From JANPCX01 sp031431125 (lineage in GTDB: Bacteria > Pseudomonadota > Gammaproteobacteria > Burkholderiales > Burkholderiaceae_C): a DNA stretch of 64,000 bases. This document shows positions 24,670 to 33,536 of the stretch, one piece after another. The stretch is from positions 1-64,000 of the forward strand of contig JANPCX010000012.1 of NCBI GenBank assembly GCA_031431125.1, in the 5' to 3' direction. Below the pieces are notes generated by a model that searched no databases, was not told the DNA's origin, and saw only the letters and a list, made by a program, of their open reading frames with translations. Within the stretch, counting starts at the first letter, position 1, and each line of letters begins with the position of its first letter. The position numbers were made by a program, and so were the translations under genes.

Positions 24670-26505
24670 TCAATCTTCTGCGGTGCTTGGCTCTCCTTCC
24701 CACCCCGCTTGGTGCCGCTTCTTGGAATGCGCCTCCCTCTCCTGCGCGAACAAACTCTCCAACTGCTGCCGCCCCTGTTTCACAGCCGCAATCAATCGCG
24801 CTTCATCTTGCCGGTGCGGGGCGAACGCATCCAGCTGCTCAATGTTGTGGCGACGAAAACGCATGGCCAAATTGCGTGCGGCATGGCGCTCCCAGCCCAG
24901 GGCTTCGAGGGCGCTGCGGCCTGTCATCAAGGCCGAGTCCAAGGTTTCGCGTTCGATGCAGGTGACGCCTTGTTCGCGTAAATCAAAGTAGTGCTGCACA
25001 TTACGCGCCCGGGCCACGATGTGCAGGCCCGGAAAGTGCTCACGCGCGAGTTTGGCCACTTCCACGCTTTGCGCAACGTCGTCAATCGCCAGCACCAGCA
25101 CACGGGCTTCGGCGGCACCGGCGGTGCGCATCAAATCCAGTCGTGTCGCGTCGCCATAAAACACACGCCAGCCCCATTTGCGCAAGGCTTCAATGGCCTC
25201 GGCGTCGTGGTCGAGCACGGTCGGGGTGATGCCATTGGCGTAGAGCAAACGGCCCACAATTTGTCCGTAGCGTCCGAAGCCGGCGATGATGACGGCGTTG
25301 TTTTGCGGCTCGTCGAGTTCCTTCATCGTTGGCGCGCTGGAACCGAGCAAACGCGGAACCCACCAGCGGTCGGACAGCACCAAGAGCAAGGGCGTGAGCA
25401 GCATGGACAAGGCCACAGCCGCCACCAAAAACGACGACGCCGCGCCGTCGATCACTTGCGCTTGGGTGGCGGTTTGAAACACCACAAAACCGAACTCACC
25501 CCCTTGGGCCAGCAGCAGAACAAACACCGGGCGCTCCGGCTTGGGCAGTTTCATGCAGGCGGCCATGCTCCAGAGCACGGCGGCTTTGATCACCAAAAAT
25601 CCGAACACGGCCAGGGCGATCCACAGCGGGTGGGCCATCACCACGGCAAAGTCAATGCTCATGCCCACCGCGATGAAAAAGAGGCCGAGCAAGAGGCCCT
25701 TGAACGGCTCGATGTCTGTCTCCAGCTCGCGGCGGTATTCGCTTTCGGCCAGCAGAACACCGGCCAAAAATGCGCCCAGCGCCATGGACAAACCGACGCT
25801 TTGCATCAAGGCGGCAGTGGCCACCACCAGCAAGAGCGCAGCGGCGGTGAAAACTTCAGGTGTGTCGCTGCGGGCAATCCAACGCAAGGCCGGGCGCAAC
25901 AGCAAACGCCCACCCAAAACAATGGCCACGATGACGGCCAGCGCTTTGGCCGCACCCCACCAACCGCCGCCACTGGCGTGCACCTCGCTCACGGCCAAAA
26001 GCGGCAGCAGGGCCAAGATGGGAATGGCCGCCACGTCTTGTAAGAGTGCCACACTGAGCACGCTTTGCCCTGAGGACGTGGCCATCAGGTTGCGTTCATT
26101 CAGCACCCCCAAGCCTATGGCGGTGGACGACATGGCCAGCCCCAGTGCGGCGGCCAGCGCCAAGCGCCAGTCCAAGCCCCAGGCCACGGCGATCAAGCCC
26201 ATCAGCGCCGCCGAACCGAAAAGCTGCACACTGCCCCAGCCGAAGATGGGTTTGCGCAGAGCCCACAGCCGGCGCGGCTCCAACTCCAAGCCCACCAAGA
26301 ACAACATCAGCACCACACCGAATTCGGCAAAGTGCAGCATTTGTTCGGGGTCGGTCACGAGCCTCAAGCCCCAAGGTCCAATGGCGATGCCCGCCGCAAG
26401 GTAACCAATGATGGCGCCCAGGCCCAAGGCCTTGGCCAAGGGCACGGCCACCACAGCAGCCGCCAGGTAGACGAGGCTGGTGATCAGCCAAGACGAGTGT
26501 TCCAT
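24670..26505 (-). CDS. kefB: Monovalent cation:proton antiporter, KefB/KefC type (CPA2)
   Basis: The 611-residue protein has about 12-13 membrane helices forming a CPA2 exchanger (start SSWLITSLVYLAAAVVAVPLAKALG, FGVVLMLFLVGLELEPRRLW). A cytosolic RCK/TrkA-N domain begins near residue 405 (IIAGFGRYGQIVGRLLYANG) and includes VLDHD and LVLAIDD. A basic/acidic C-terminal tail follows. Such proteins are K+ efflux systems protecting against electrophiles and are gated by glutathione adducts. Its start overlaps the stop of the upstream NAD(P)H oxidoreductase gene by one base (TGATG), matching kefG-kefB pairs. Confidence 0.92.
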   Translation of the reverse strand: MEHSSWLITSLVYLAAAVVAVPLAKALGLGAIIGYLAAGIAIGPWGLRLVTDPEQMLHFAEFGVVLMLFLVGLELEPRRLWALRKPIFGWGSVQLFGSAALMGLIAVAWGLDWRLALAAALGLAMSSTAIGLGVLNERNLMATSSGQSVLSVALLQDVAAIPILALLPLLAVSEVHASGGGWWGAAKALAVIVAIVLGGRLLLRPALRWIARSDTPEVFTAAALLLVVATAALMQSVGLSMALGAFLAGVLLAESEYRRELETDIEPFKGLLLGLFFIAVGMSIDFAVVMAHPLWIALAVFGFLVIKAAVLWSMAACMKLPKPERPVFVLLLAQGGEFGFVVFQTATQAQVIDGAASSFLVAAVALSMLLTPLLLVLSDRWWVPRLLGSSAPTMKELDEPQNNAVIIAGFGRYGQIVGRLLYANGITPTVLDHDAEAIEALRKWGWRVFYGDATRLDLMRTAGAAEARVLVLAIDDVAQSVEVAKLAREHFPGLHIVARARNVQHYFDLREQGVTCIERETLDSALMTGRSALEALGWERHAARNLAMRFRRHNIEQLDAFAPHRQDEARLIAAVKQGRQQLESLFAQEREAHSKKRHQAGWEGEPSTAED

Positions 26506-27155
26506 CAGGCGGCCCTCCCTTCGGTTGCTGCCTGGGGGCGGGCGGTCGCGGGTACTTCGCAGCTCACGCAGTCCGGCAGGTCGGTCAGCTCAGGCCAGTC
26601 GGGGTAGCGGCTCAGTTGCTGGGCGTAGCGCTGTGCGGTTTGATCGATGTCCGCATCACTGGCGCGCTGCGCGCCATGCAACACCATGGGCGGTAGAAAC
26701 CGCATGCCGCACAGTGCCGCAGTTTGGTCGTAGGGCGGCAAAAACGCATCGAAGAAATAGCGGTTGTAGCTGCTGGGCGCGTAGGAATCTTCGGGGCCAC
26801 CCGTGCTGGCAACCAGCCACAAATCCTTGCCCTTCAGGGCTTCGCCACCAGGGCCGTAGGCCCAGCCAAAGGTCAGCACCTCGTCGACCCAGAGTTTCAT
26901 CAAGGCCGGCATGTGGTACCAGTGAATGGGGTGTTGCCAGACCACCAACTTGGCTTGGGCGAGCAGGCGCTGCTCGGCCGCCACATCGACAAGATAGTCG
27001 GGATACAGGGCATAGAGGTCGCGCACCAGCACCCGCTCTCCCTGTGCTGTAGCAGCACGCATCAATGCCTTGTTGGCACGGGAGTGGGCCAGGTCCGGGT
27101 GGGCCACCAGTACCACGATGTCGTGGGCGGTGGGGGTTGAAACAACAGAAGTCAT
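26505..27155 (-). CDS. kefG: NAD(P)H quinone oxidoreductase, KefF/KefG ancillary type
   Basis: About 216 residues from the ATG at 27155. It is a flavodoxin-like fold: VLVAHPDLAHSRANKALM, VVWQHPIHWYHMPALMKLWVDEVL and a GGPEDSY motif are typical of the MdaB/KefF/KefG family of FMN quinone reductases. In E. coli-type systems this subunit binds the Kef channel and is needed for full efflux activity. Coupled translation with kefB supports the same role. A C-terminal extension of about 25 residues containing one CVSC motif is unusual for the family. KefF versus KefG cannot be settled by sequence alone. Confidence 0.88.
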   Translation of the reverse strand: MTSVVSTPTAHDIVVLVAHPDLAHSRANKALMRAATAQGERVLVRDLYALYPDYLVDVAAEQRLLAQAKLVVWQHPIHWYHMPALMKLWVDEVLTFGWAYGPGGEALKGKDLWLVASTGGPEDSYAPSSYNRYFFDAFLPPYDQTAALCGMRFLPPMVLHGAQRASDADIDQTAQRYAQQLSRYPDWPELTDLPDCVSCEVPATARPQAATEGRAA

Positions 27156-27253
27156 GGTGTCGTGACGAATGAGCGAAGTCAGGAGACTACCGGGTCGCCA
27201 GAACGGGGTGCGGCAGACATAATGATTGCGTCGTACTTGAATTGAGCGCTCAC

Positions 27254-29518
27254 ATGCCTGCTCGCCCCGCCATTGCGCCGCAGTTTCAACGGTTTGTTGA
27301 CGAAGAATTGTCGCGCAGCAGCGCCTTGATTGACGCCATTGCCATTGGCACGATTGAACAACTGCGCCAACCCCGCGAGGGCATGCTGTCACCCCAGGAA
27401 CGGCCGCACTACTTTGAGCTGATCGACCACCTGCGGCAACGCCACGGTTTACTGCGCGACGGTTTTGTCGACACCCTGGCCCAGTTGGTTCGTGCAGATG
27501 TGCAAGAACGACACAGTGGTGTGCAACACCCCGCCGCCTTTGACTTCGGAGATTTTGGCGGCACCCTCACCTTGATGGACGAAGGGCAAGTCGAGGCCGA
27601 TATTGAGATTTCTCGCGCCGCGCTTCTGATAGACAGCACCGCCGAGTGGGAATTGCGGGAGTTGCAGTCGTTCACCTCCACACTCAACGGCCAACAACAT
27701 GTCACGCCCGAGTCCAACCCCTTTCGTCCTGTGTTTTATGCCCGTGCACTGTGGCATGGCGCTTGTGCCGTCACCTCCGCCCCGGTTCAGCGCAGCATAT
27801 TTCTGCGACTGGCGGCGGGCGTGGCCTCGGGTTTGCTCAAAAAAGCATGGGCTGCCGCATCCAGTCGCATTGAGGCCATGGGCATCACCCCTGGCATGTA
27901 CCGCACCGTGGTACTCACGGCCAGCAGCACCGGCGGCAGTCGTTCACCACCCAAGGGCGGCGTTGCTTCAAGCGGCTCCATAGACGCAGCCCTGCCCCGC
28001 TTGCCCGAGGTGCCGGCGACTTTGGGCTCGGCCCGTGAGCAACTGAACCACCGACGTCAGCAGAGCAAAGGCGATCCGGCGGCCAGCAACGAGTTGGGCC
28101 TGCCCGACCTGCCGCGTTCTGGTTTCACGCCCGGTCCCGAGTTTGAACAAGCTTTGCTGCGCTTGGAGAAACTGCTGTCCCAGTTGCCGGCCCACAGTGC
28201 AGACGGCGCCTTGCACAGCGAGCTGGCCGCGCCTCGTTTGCGCGACCACCTGCAAGCGCTCACCGCTGCGACCACCGACCGAAGCGACCAGCAGATCATC
28301 GAGCTGCTGGCCCGCTTTTTCGATGTCGCACTGTCGGACACCCAAGTTCACGCGGCCTGCCGCCCGCTGCTGACAAAACTTCAGTCGTCTGCCTTGCAAG
28401 TGGCGCTGGACGACCCCAACATGCTGGCCGACCATCAACACGCCGTCTGGCTGTTCATGGATCATCTCTGCGAAGCCTTCGCGCTGTACTTTCATCCCGG
28501 CGATCCACGCCTGGCTGCACTGCAAGCCTTTACTGACGAGTTGGTGCAAGAAATCGCCAGCAGCAGCACCCAGGACATGTGGCTGTACCGGCGCGCGCTC
28601 ACGCGGTTGATGGCCCACGTTCAAAGCGCCCGCGAGGCGGAGTTGGCGGCGGCACAAAGCCATGTGGACGAGCTGCTCTTGGTTGAAAAACGCGACCTCT
28701 TGCAGCGCCAAATCTCACAGCGCCTGGTGGATCAAATGGTGCCCTTGCGCGTGAGTCCTGGGGTGCGACGTTTTGTCTCGGGCGAATGGGCCAGGGTGCT
28801 GGCCCACGCCATCTTGCGCCATGGCGAGCAGTCCGAAACCACGGTCTCGTACATGAAAGCCGTGGACGATTTGCTCTGGAGCTTGAATCCGCCAGACCAT
28901 CCGCAAAGTCGCCAGCGCCTGCTGCACCTGCTGCCCACCTTGCTGCACAGACTGCGCACCGGCATGAGCTTGATTGCGCTGCCGGACAGTGAACAAGAGC
29001 AGATCATGAACGAGCTCATGACCCTGCACACCGAGGCACTTCGACCCGGACACAAGAGCGGCGGCGGTGGCGTGGCGGGCTTGGCCCCGACCTCCGCCGC
29101 CACCGCCACACCCGAACAAATCGTTCAGATGATGCGTGACGAGCCTGCGCCCGCTGAACAACTCGGCCCCTCGTTTGCAGACTCGCTGATCGAGTTGTCG
29201 TCCATGGACACCGTGCCTGCTGAGCTGCTGGACACCCACCCACCGGGCGAGGACAGTGATTTCTCATCACCCGTCGACGCCATGCGGGCCGGCCACCGCG
29301 CCCGGCTCTTTTTGCGTGGGCGCTGGAGCCGCGTGCAACTGCTGTGGCGCAGCCCCAAGGGCAGCTACTTTTTGTTTGCAGGCGAAGCCCCCGGCCGCAC
29401 GCACTCCATCACCCAAGCGGCACTGGAGAGGCTGAGCGGCGAAAAGTTGCTGCTTGCACTGGAGGAACAAGTGCTGTCGCAGCGTGCGCTCAGGGCCGTC
29501 ATCAGCGACATATCTTGA
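27254..29518 (+). CDS. DUF1631 family protein
   Basis: About 754 residues from the ATG at 27254 (a TTG at 27242 is possible). It is largely helical and lacks signal peptide or membrane segments. The DUF1631 family signs include the FDFGDFGGTLTLMDEGQVE region near residue 100, the central helical domain (FDVALSDTQV..LQSSALQVALDDP) and a C-terminal beta-rich domain (RARLFLRGRWSRVQLLWRSPKGSYFLFAGE) of the sort that ends these proteins. Some homologues are annotated 'thymidine phosphorylase', which the sequence does not support. Biochemical role unknown. It is followed 40 bases on by the patatin gene. Confidence 0.85.
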   Translation: MPARPAIAPQFQRFVDEELSRSSALIDAIAIGTIEQLRQPREGMLSPQERPHYFELIDHLRQRHGLLRDGFVDTLAQLVRADVQERHSGVQHPAAFDFGDFGGTLTLMDEGQVEADIEISRAALLIDSTAEWELRELQSFTSTLNGQQHVTPESNPFRPVFYARALWHGACAVTSAPVQRSIFLRLAAGVASGLLKKAWAAASSRIEAMGITPGMYRTVVLTASSTGGSRSPPKGGVASSGSIDAALPRLPEVPATLGSAREQLNHRRQQSKGDPAASNELGLPDLPRSGFTPGPEFEQALLRLEKLLSQLPAHSADGALHSELAAPRLRDHLQALTAATTDRSDQQIIELLARFFDVALSDTQVHAACRPLLTKLQSSALQVALDDPNMLADHQHAVWLFMDHLCEAFALYFHPGDPRLAALQAFTDELVQEIASSSTQDMWLYRRALTRLMAHVQSAREAELAAAQSHVDELLLVEKRDLLQRQISQRLVDQMVPLRVSPGVRRFVSGEWARVLAHAILRHGEQSETTVSYMKAVDDLLWSLNPPDHPQSRQRLLHLLPTLLHRLRTGMSLIALPDSEQEQIMNELMTLHTEALRPGHKSGGGGVAGLAPTSAATATPEQIVQMMRDEPAPAEQLGPSFADSLIELSSMDTVPAELLDTHPPGEDSDFSSPVDAMRAGHRARLFLRGRWSRVQLLWRSPKGSYFLFAGEAPGRTHSITQAALERLSGEKLLLALEEQVLSQRALRAVISDIS

Positions 29519-29558
29519 CGACAGCCTGAGGCTTGCCGACTTGCCTGAAAATGTCGGT

Positions 29559-31874
29559 ATGAAACTAAGCGATTCTTGCGCGATTGGCCTGTTGTGCTGG
29601 TGCCTATCAGGCTTGCAAACCGCAAGCGCCGCTGAAAACAACCCCAACAACACGGCCATCCCGCCCGCCTCCGCGATCACCAGTACACAGGGCTCAAGCC
29701 CACCCAGGCCCCGCGTCGGCCTGGTGCTCTCCGGCGGTGGCGCACGCGGCCTGGCCCATGTCGGTGTGCTCAAAGTATTGGAGCGTGAAGGCATTGCGAT
29801 CGACGCCATCGCAGGCACCTCCATGGGCGCCATCATTGGCGGCCTGTATGCCAGCGGAATGTCCGCGCAGCAACTGGAGACGGCGCTGCTCAAGGTGCAA
29901 TGGGAGCGGGTCTTTGCCGCGCGTGTCGAGCGCCCCTATTTGTCGCAGCGACGAAAGGAGGAGGATTTCGACATTTCCTCCATCATCGAACTGGGCATTC
30001 GCGATGGCGAGTTGCGTTTGCCCTTGGGTGCAATCTCGGGGCGTGGTCTGGAGAGTTTGCTTCGGCACTACACCTTGCGGGTGAGCCAGGTCGGGCACTT
30101 CGATGCCTTGCCGATTCCATTTCGTGCCGTCGCCACTGACATGGAAAGTGGACAGCCCGTGGTCATGGCAGATGGTGATCTGGCGCTGGCCATGCGCTCC
30201 AGCATGAGTGTTCCCGGTGTTTTTGCGCCCACCGAAAAAGAAGGTCGAATTCTGGGCGACGGCGGCCTGGTCAACAACCTGCCTGTGGATGTGGCTCGGG
30301 CCATGGGTGTTGACGTGGTGATCGCGGTGAACATCGGCACGCCCCTGTCGCCGCGAGACGCTTTGGGCAGCGCCACCGGCCTCACCGCCCAGATGCTCAA
30401 CATCCTGACCGAACAGAATGTGCAGCGCAGCCTGGCGCAACTCCAGCCGCAAGACGTCCTGGTGCAACCCACGCTGGGCAAGTTCACCTCCGCGGACTTC
30501 AATGAAACGGCCGCCCTGATTGCGCTGGGCGAAGAAGGCACCCTGTCGGTGCTGACGCGTTTGCGGGCGCTGGCCCTGAAGCCCGAGGCCTACGCGCAAT
30601 GGCGACTGCAACAACCGGGTTTCCCCAGGCTGCAAGGCAAAGTGACCCGCATCACCTTTGAGGGAAGCACCCAAACTCGGCCCGAGCGAATGCTGCCCGC
30701 ACTCGAAACGCAAGCCGGGCAAGTGGTTGATCTGGCCAAAGTGGAGCGCGATACCCAGCGTTTGGCTGCCACAGGCGACTACCGGCGCGCCGACTTTGTG
30801 CTGAGGCCTGACCCCAACGACCCCATTGGCAACACCTTGGTTTTTGATCTCGAAGACAAACCATGGGGCCCGCACTACATCCGAGTCGGTTTGGATCTGT
30901 CCACCAATTTCAGCGGCGACAGCGCCTTCAACCTCAAGATCAGCCACAACCGGCATTGGCTCGATCAAAACGGCAGCGAATGGCGCAACCGCATCCAGTT
31001 GGGTGAAGTTCCCCGCTGGAACACCGAGCTATACCGGCCCTTGGATTGGAACATCGCGGGCAGTCGTGATTGGTTTGTCGCTGGTTGGGCGCTCGCAGAA
31101 CGGCGCAAGCTCAATCGTTTCACCAACGAAGTCAGAGGTCAGCTTCTGGCCCGCTACGACCGCCGTACCGAGAGAGTGGGACTGGACCTCGGTCAACCCT
31201 GGGATCGTTTTGGTGAGGTCAGGCTGGGATGGAACGTGGCTGCCATTCGCGACACGCCCGAGCTGGTCAGTGCAGCCGCATTGCTGCCCAACAACCGGTC
31301 GACGGGACGGGAGTCGGGCGGGCGCTTGCGCGTGGTGGTCGATCAACTCGACGACGCCAACTTCCCGCGCCGCGGCTATCGCCTCAATACCGAGCTGTGG
31401 GCGGGGCGGCAGCGGGCCGTGTCCGCTGGCGGCGAAAAAGAAGACTTGAAGCGGCTAGAGCTAGAAGGTCAATCGGTGGCCAGCTGGGGGCGGCACACGC
31501 TCAGCGCCTATACCCGTGTTCAAACCACAGACAAGAATTTGCCCAGTGGTCTGGGCCGTTACCGCCTGGGCGGCTTTCACCAGCTGTCCGGCTACGAACC
31601 CGGTGAACTGGAGGGCAACTCGGTGTTGTTCGGCCGTTTGGTCTATTTCCACCGTCTGAGCAATGCAGGCGTGCTGACACGCGGCAGTTTCTTGGGCACA
31701 AGCTTGGAGCTCGGCAATACGTGGCAGACCCAAAGCCAGGCAACACTGTCCGGGCTGCGCACCGGTGGCAGCTTGTTTTACTCGGCCGATACCGGCATTG
31801 GCCCGTTCTATTTGGGGCTGACCTACTCCGACCGACGCAAACTCGGCGTTTACCTCGTCATTGGTCGGCCTTGA
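29559..31874 (+). CDS. plpD: Patatin-like phospholipase with outer-membrane barrel (PlpD-like, type Vd)
   Basis: About 771 residues. A signal peptide (MKLSDSCAIGLLCWCLSGLQTASA) precedes a patatin domain: oxyanion loop SGGGARGLAHVG, nucleophile S88 in GTSMG and dyad Asp D234 in GDGGLVNN. After about residue 365 comes a POTRA-like domain (VTRITFEGSTQTRPERML), then a beta-barrel of the surface-antigen/Omp85 type from about 440 to the C-terminus (FPRRGYRLNTELW, final aromatic-rich strands). This order matches P. aeruginosa PlpD, the type Vd autotransporter whose lipase domain is secreted. The start at 29559 gives a proper signal peptide; the longer frame overlaps the DUF1631 gene. Confidence 0.9.
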   Translation: MKLSDSCAIGLLCWCLSGLQTASAAENNPNNTAIPPASAITSTQGSSPPRPRVGLVLSGGGARGLAHVGVLKVLEREGIAIDAIAGTSMGAIIGGLYASGMSAQQLETALLKVQWERVFAARVERPYLSQRRKEEDFDISSIIELGIRDGELRLPLGAISGRGLESLLRHYTLRVSQVGHFDALPIPFRAVATDMESGQPVVMADGDLALAMRSSMSVPGVFAPTEKEGRILGDGGLVNNLPVDVARAMGVDVVIAVNIGTPLSPRDALGSATGLTAQMLNILTEQNVQRSLAQLQPQDVLVQPTLGKFTSADFNETAALIALGEEGTLSVLTRLRALALKPEAYAQWRLQQPGFPRLQGKVTRITFEGSTQTRPERMLPALETQAGQVVDLAKVERDTQRLAATGDYRRADFVLRPDPNDPIGNTLVFDLEDKPWGPHYIRVGLDLSTNFSGDSAFNLKISHNRHWLDQNGSEWRNRIQLGEVPRWNTELYRPLDWNIAGSRDWFVAGWALAERRKLNRFTNEVRGQLLARYDRRTERVGLDLGQPWDRFGEVRLGWNVAAIRDTPELVSAAALLPNNRSTGRESGGRLRVVVDQLDDANFPRRGYRLNTELWAGRQRAVSAGGEKEDLKRLELEGQSVASWGRHTLSAYTRVQTTDKNLPSGLGRYRLGGFHQLSGYEPGELEGNSVLFGRLVYFHRLSNAGVLTRGSFLGTSLELGNTWQTQSQATLSGLRTGGSLFYSADTGIGPFYLGLTYSDRRKLGVYLVIGRP

Positions 31875-31893
31875 GCCCTGCGCCTGCCCACCA

Positions 31894-32640
31894 TCAAACG
31901 CCGACCCCACGCACCCATTGATGCAGAACCAAAGCGGCGTCACCCACGCCACTCTTTTTCAGCGCCGAAAACAAACTCATCGCCAGGTCGGACTCCTCGG
32001 TGGCAATGTCGCCCAGGACCAGTTGTGCCGCCGCCAACGCCGCATCGGCATCCCGGCGGTTGAGTTTGTCGGACTTTGTCAGCAACACCAGCAGCTTCAC
32101 AGACCCATTGGCCAAACGCGGTGCGATGAATTCCAGCAATTGCCGGTCCAAGTCCGTGAACCCCAAACGCGAGTCCACCATCAGCACCACACCGCGCAAG
32201 CTGCGTCTCTCGGCCAAATAGTCTGCCATCACCTGCTGCCAGCGCAACTTGGCCCCGCGCGCCACCGCCGCGTAGCCGTAGCCGGGCAAATCCGCCAACA
32301 AGGCGTCGGGCTGCAACTTGGGGCCGACCTCAAACAAATTGATGTGCTGGGTGCGCCCCGGCGTCTTGGAGGCAAAAGCCAAACGCCCTTGCTGCGCCAT
32401 GGTGTTGATGGCGGTGCTTTTGCCCGCATTGGAGCGGCCGACAAAGGCAATTTCGGGCAACTCGGTGGGCGGCAATTGGTCCAGCTGGCTGGCCGTGGTG
32501 AGAAAACGCGCCGTGTGCGTCCACGCCAAGGCCTCGCGCTGGGGCGGGGGCAATTGGCTGAAGTCACTGTCCTTTTTGGGCGGTGGCGTCGACTTGGCTG
32601 AGGGCTTGGATGCCTTGATGGGCGCAGGGGATTGGGTCAT
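31894..32640 (-). CDS. engB: Ribosome biogenesis GTPase EngB/YihA
   Basis: The 248-residue TrmE/Era-like GTPase has G1 GRSNAGKST, G2 TPGRTQ, G3 LADLPGYGYA, G4 LTKSDKL and G5-like SALKKSG. EngB assists large-subunit assembly. A Lys/Pro/Ser-rich N-terminal extension of about 25 residues precedes the core. It is convergent with the patatin gene and divergent from the cytochrome c gene. Confidence 0.94.
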   Translation of the reverse strand: MTQSPAPIKASKPSAKSTPPPKKDSDFSQLPPPQREALAWTHTARFLTTASQLDQLPPTELPEIAFVGRSNAGKSTAINTMAQQGRLAFASKTPGRTQHINLFEVGPKLQPDALLADLPGYGYAAVARGAKLRWQQVMADYLAERRSLRGVVLMVDSRLGFTDLDRQLLEFIAPRLANGSVKLLVLLTKSDKLNRRDADAALAAAQLVLGDIATEESDLAMSLFSALKKSGVGDAALVLHQWVRGVGV

Positions 32641-32764
32641 TTGGCGCAGGCCCTCCGTCTGGCCTGGTAGGGGCTCTGGGCTTGTGTCGCCCCAGCCCTA
32701 AATCAGACCATTGTAAAATCTAGCGGTTTTGCACTTAGAAGCACGCAAGAAAGCACACAAGCAC

Positions 32765-33415
32765 ATGAAGTCTCAAGTCACTGCCCTCCACGGCGCTCTT
32801 GGCAAGTTTGCACTGGCCGTATCGATGTCCTGGGTCATGCTCAGCCCGGCCTGGGCCAACAGCCCAGCCGCTGCACCCAAGGTGGATTTGGTCAAAGGCC
32901 AAGCCATTGCCACCAATGTGTGCATGGCCTGCCACACCTTTGATGGCAAACGCGGCGCACCCGCCAACCCGATTTTGCAAGGCCAGCATCCCGAGTACCT
33001 GACCCGGCAATTGGCCGACTTCAAAGCCGGCAAACGTAAAAACGCCATCATGCAAGGTTTTGCCTCCACGCTGAGCGATGACGACATGCGCAATGTGGCT
33101 GCTTTCTACGCCACCAAACCAGCCGTGCCGGGCAATGCCACCAGCAAAGACACCGTGGCCTTGGGTGAAAAAATTTACCGCGGCGGCATCTCCGACCGCA
33201 ATGTGCCGGCCTGCGCAGGTTGCCACAGCCCCAACGGCGCTGGCATCCCCTCCCAGTACCCACGACTCGGTGGCCAGCACGCCTCTTACACGCAGGCGCA
33301 ACTCACGGCCTACCGTGACGGCGGCAGAGTGAACGCACAAATGACGGGTGTGGCCGCCAAGATGAACGACAAGGAAATCAGGGCTGTGGCCGACTACATC
33401 GCGGGCCGGCGTTAA
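32765..33415 (+). CDS. Di-heme cytochrome c4-type protein
   Basis: About 216 residues with a signal peptide (basic start, hydrophobic LGKFALAVSMSWVML, cleavage after AWA). Two CxxCH heme sites (CMACH and CAGCH) lie in two homologous class I domains, with distal Met candidates in NAIMQGFA and NAQMTGVA. Cytochrome c4 passes electrons from the bc1 complex to terminal oxidases in the periplasm. It lies immediately upstream of the resB-ccsA assembly genes, separated by a terminator, a conserved order in betaproteobacteria. Confidence 0.93.
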   Translation: MKSQVTALHGALGKFALAVSMSWVMLSPAWANSPAAAPKVDLVKGQAIATNVCMACHTFDGKRGAPANPILQGQHPEYLTRQLADFKAGKRKNAIMQGFASTLSDDDMRNVAAFYATKPAVPGNATSKDTVALGEKIYRGGISDRNVPACAGCHSPNGAGIPSQYPRLGGQHASYTQAQLTAYRDGGRVNAQMTGVAAKMNDKEIRAVADYIAGRR

Positions 33416-33437
33416 TCACTTGCGCCCCAGCAACACC

Positions 33438-33463
33438 AGGCCGGTCACTGACCGGCCTTTTTT
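33438..33463 (+). terminator. Rho-independent terminator after cytochrome c4 gene
   Basis: A 9-bp perfect GC-rich stem (33438-33446 with 33450-33458) with a 3-base loop is followed by a run of six T. It separates the cytochrome gene from resB, so the two are likely transcribed separately. Confidence 0.9.
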
Positions 33464-33536
33464 CTGCGGCCCCAACGCTGTACCTCGTGGGGTCATTGAG
33501 CCCTCGCCATCCGTCCGCAACCGATAATCCAGCTCT

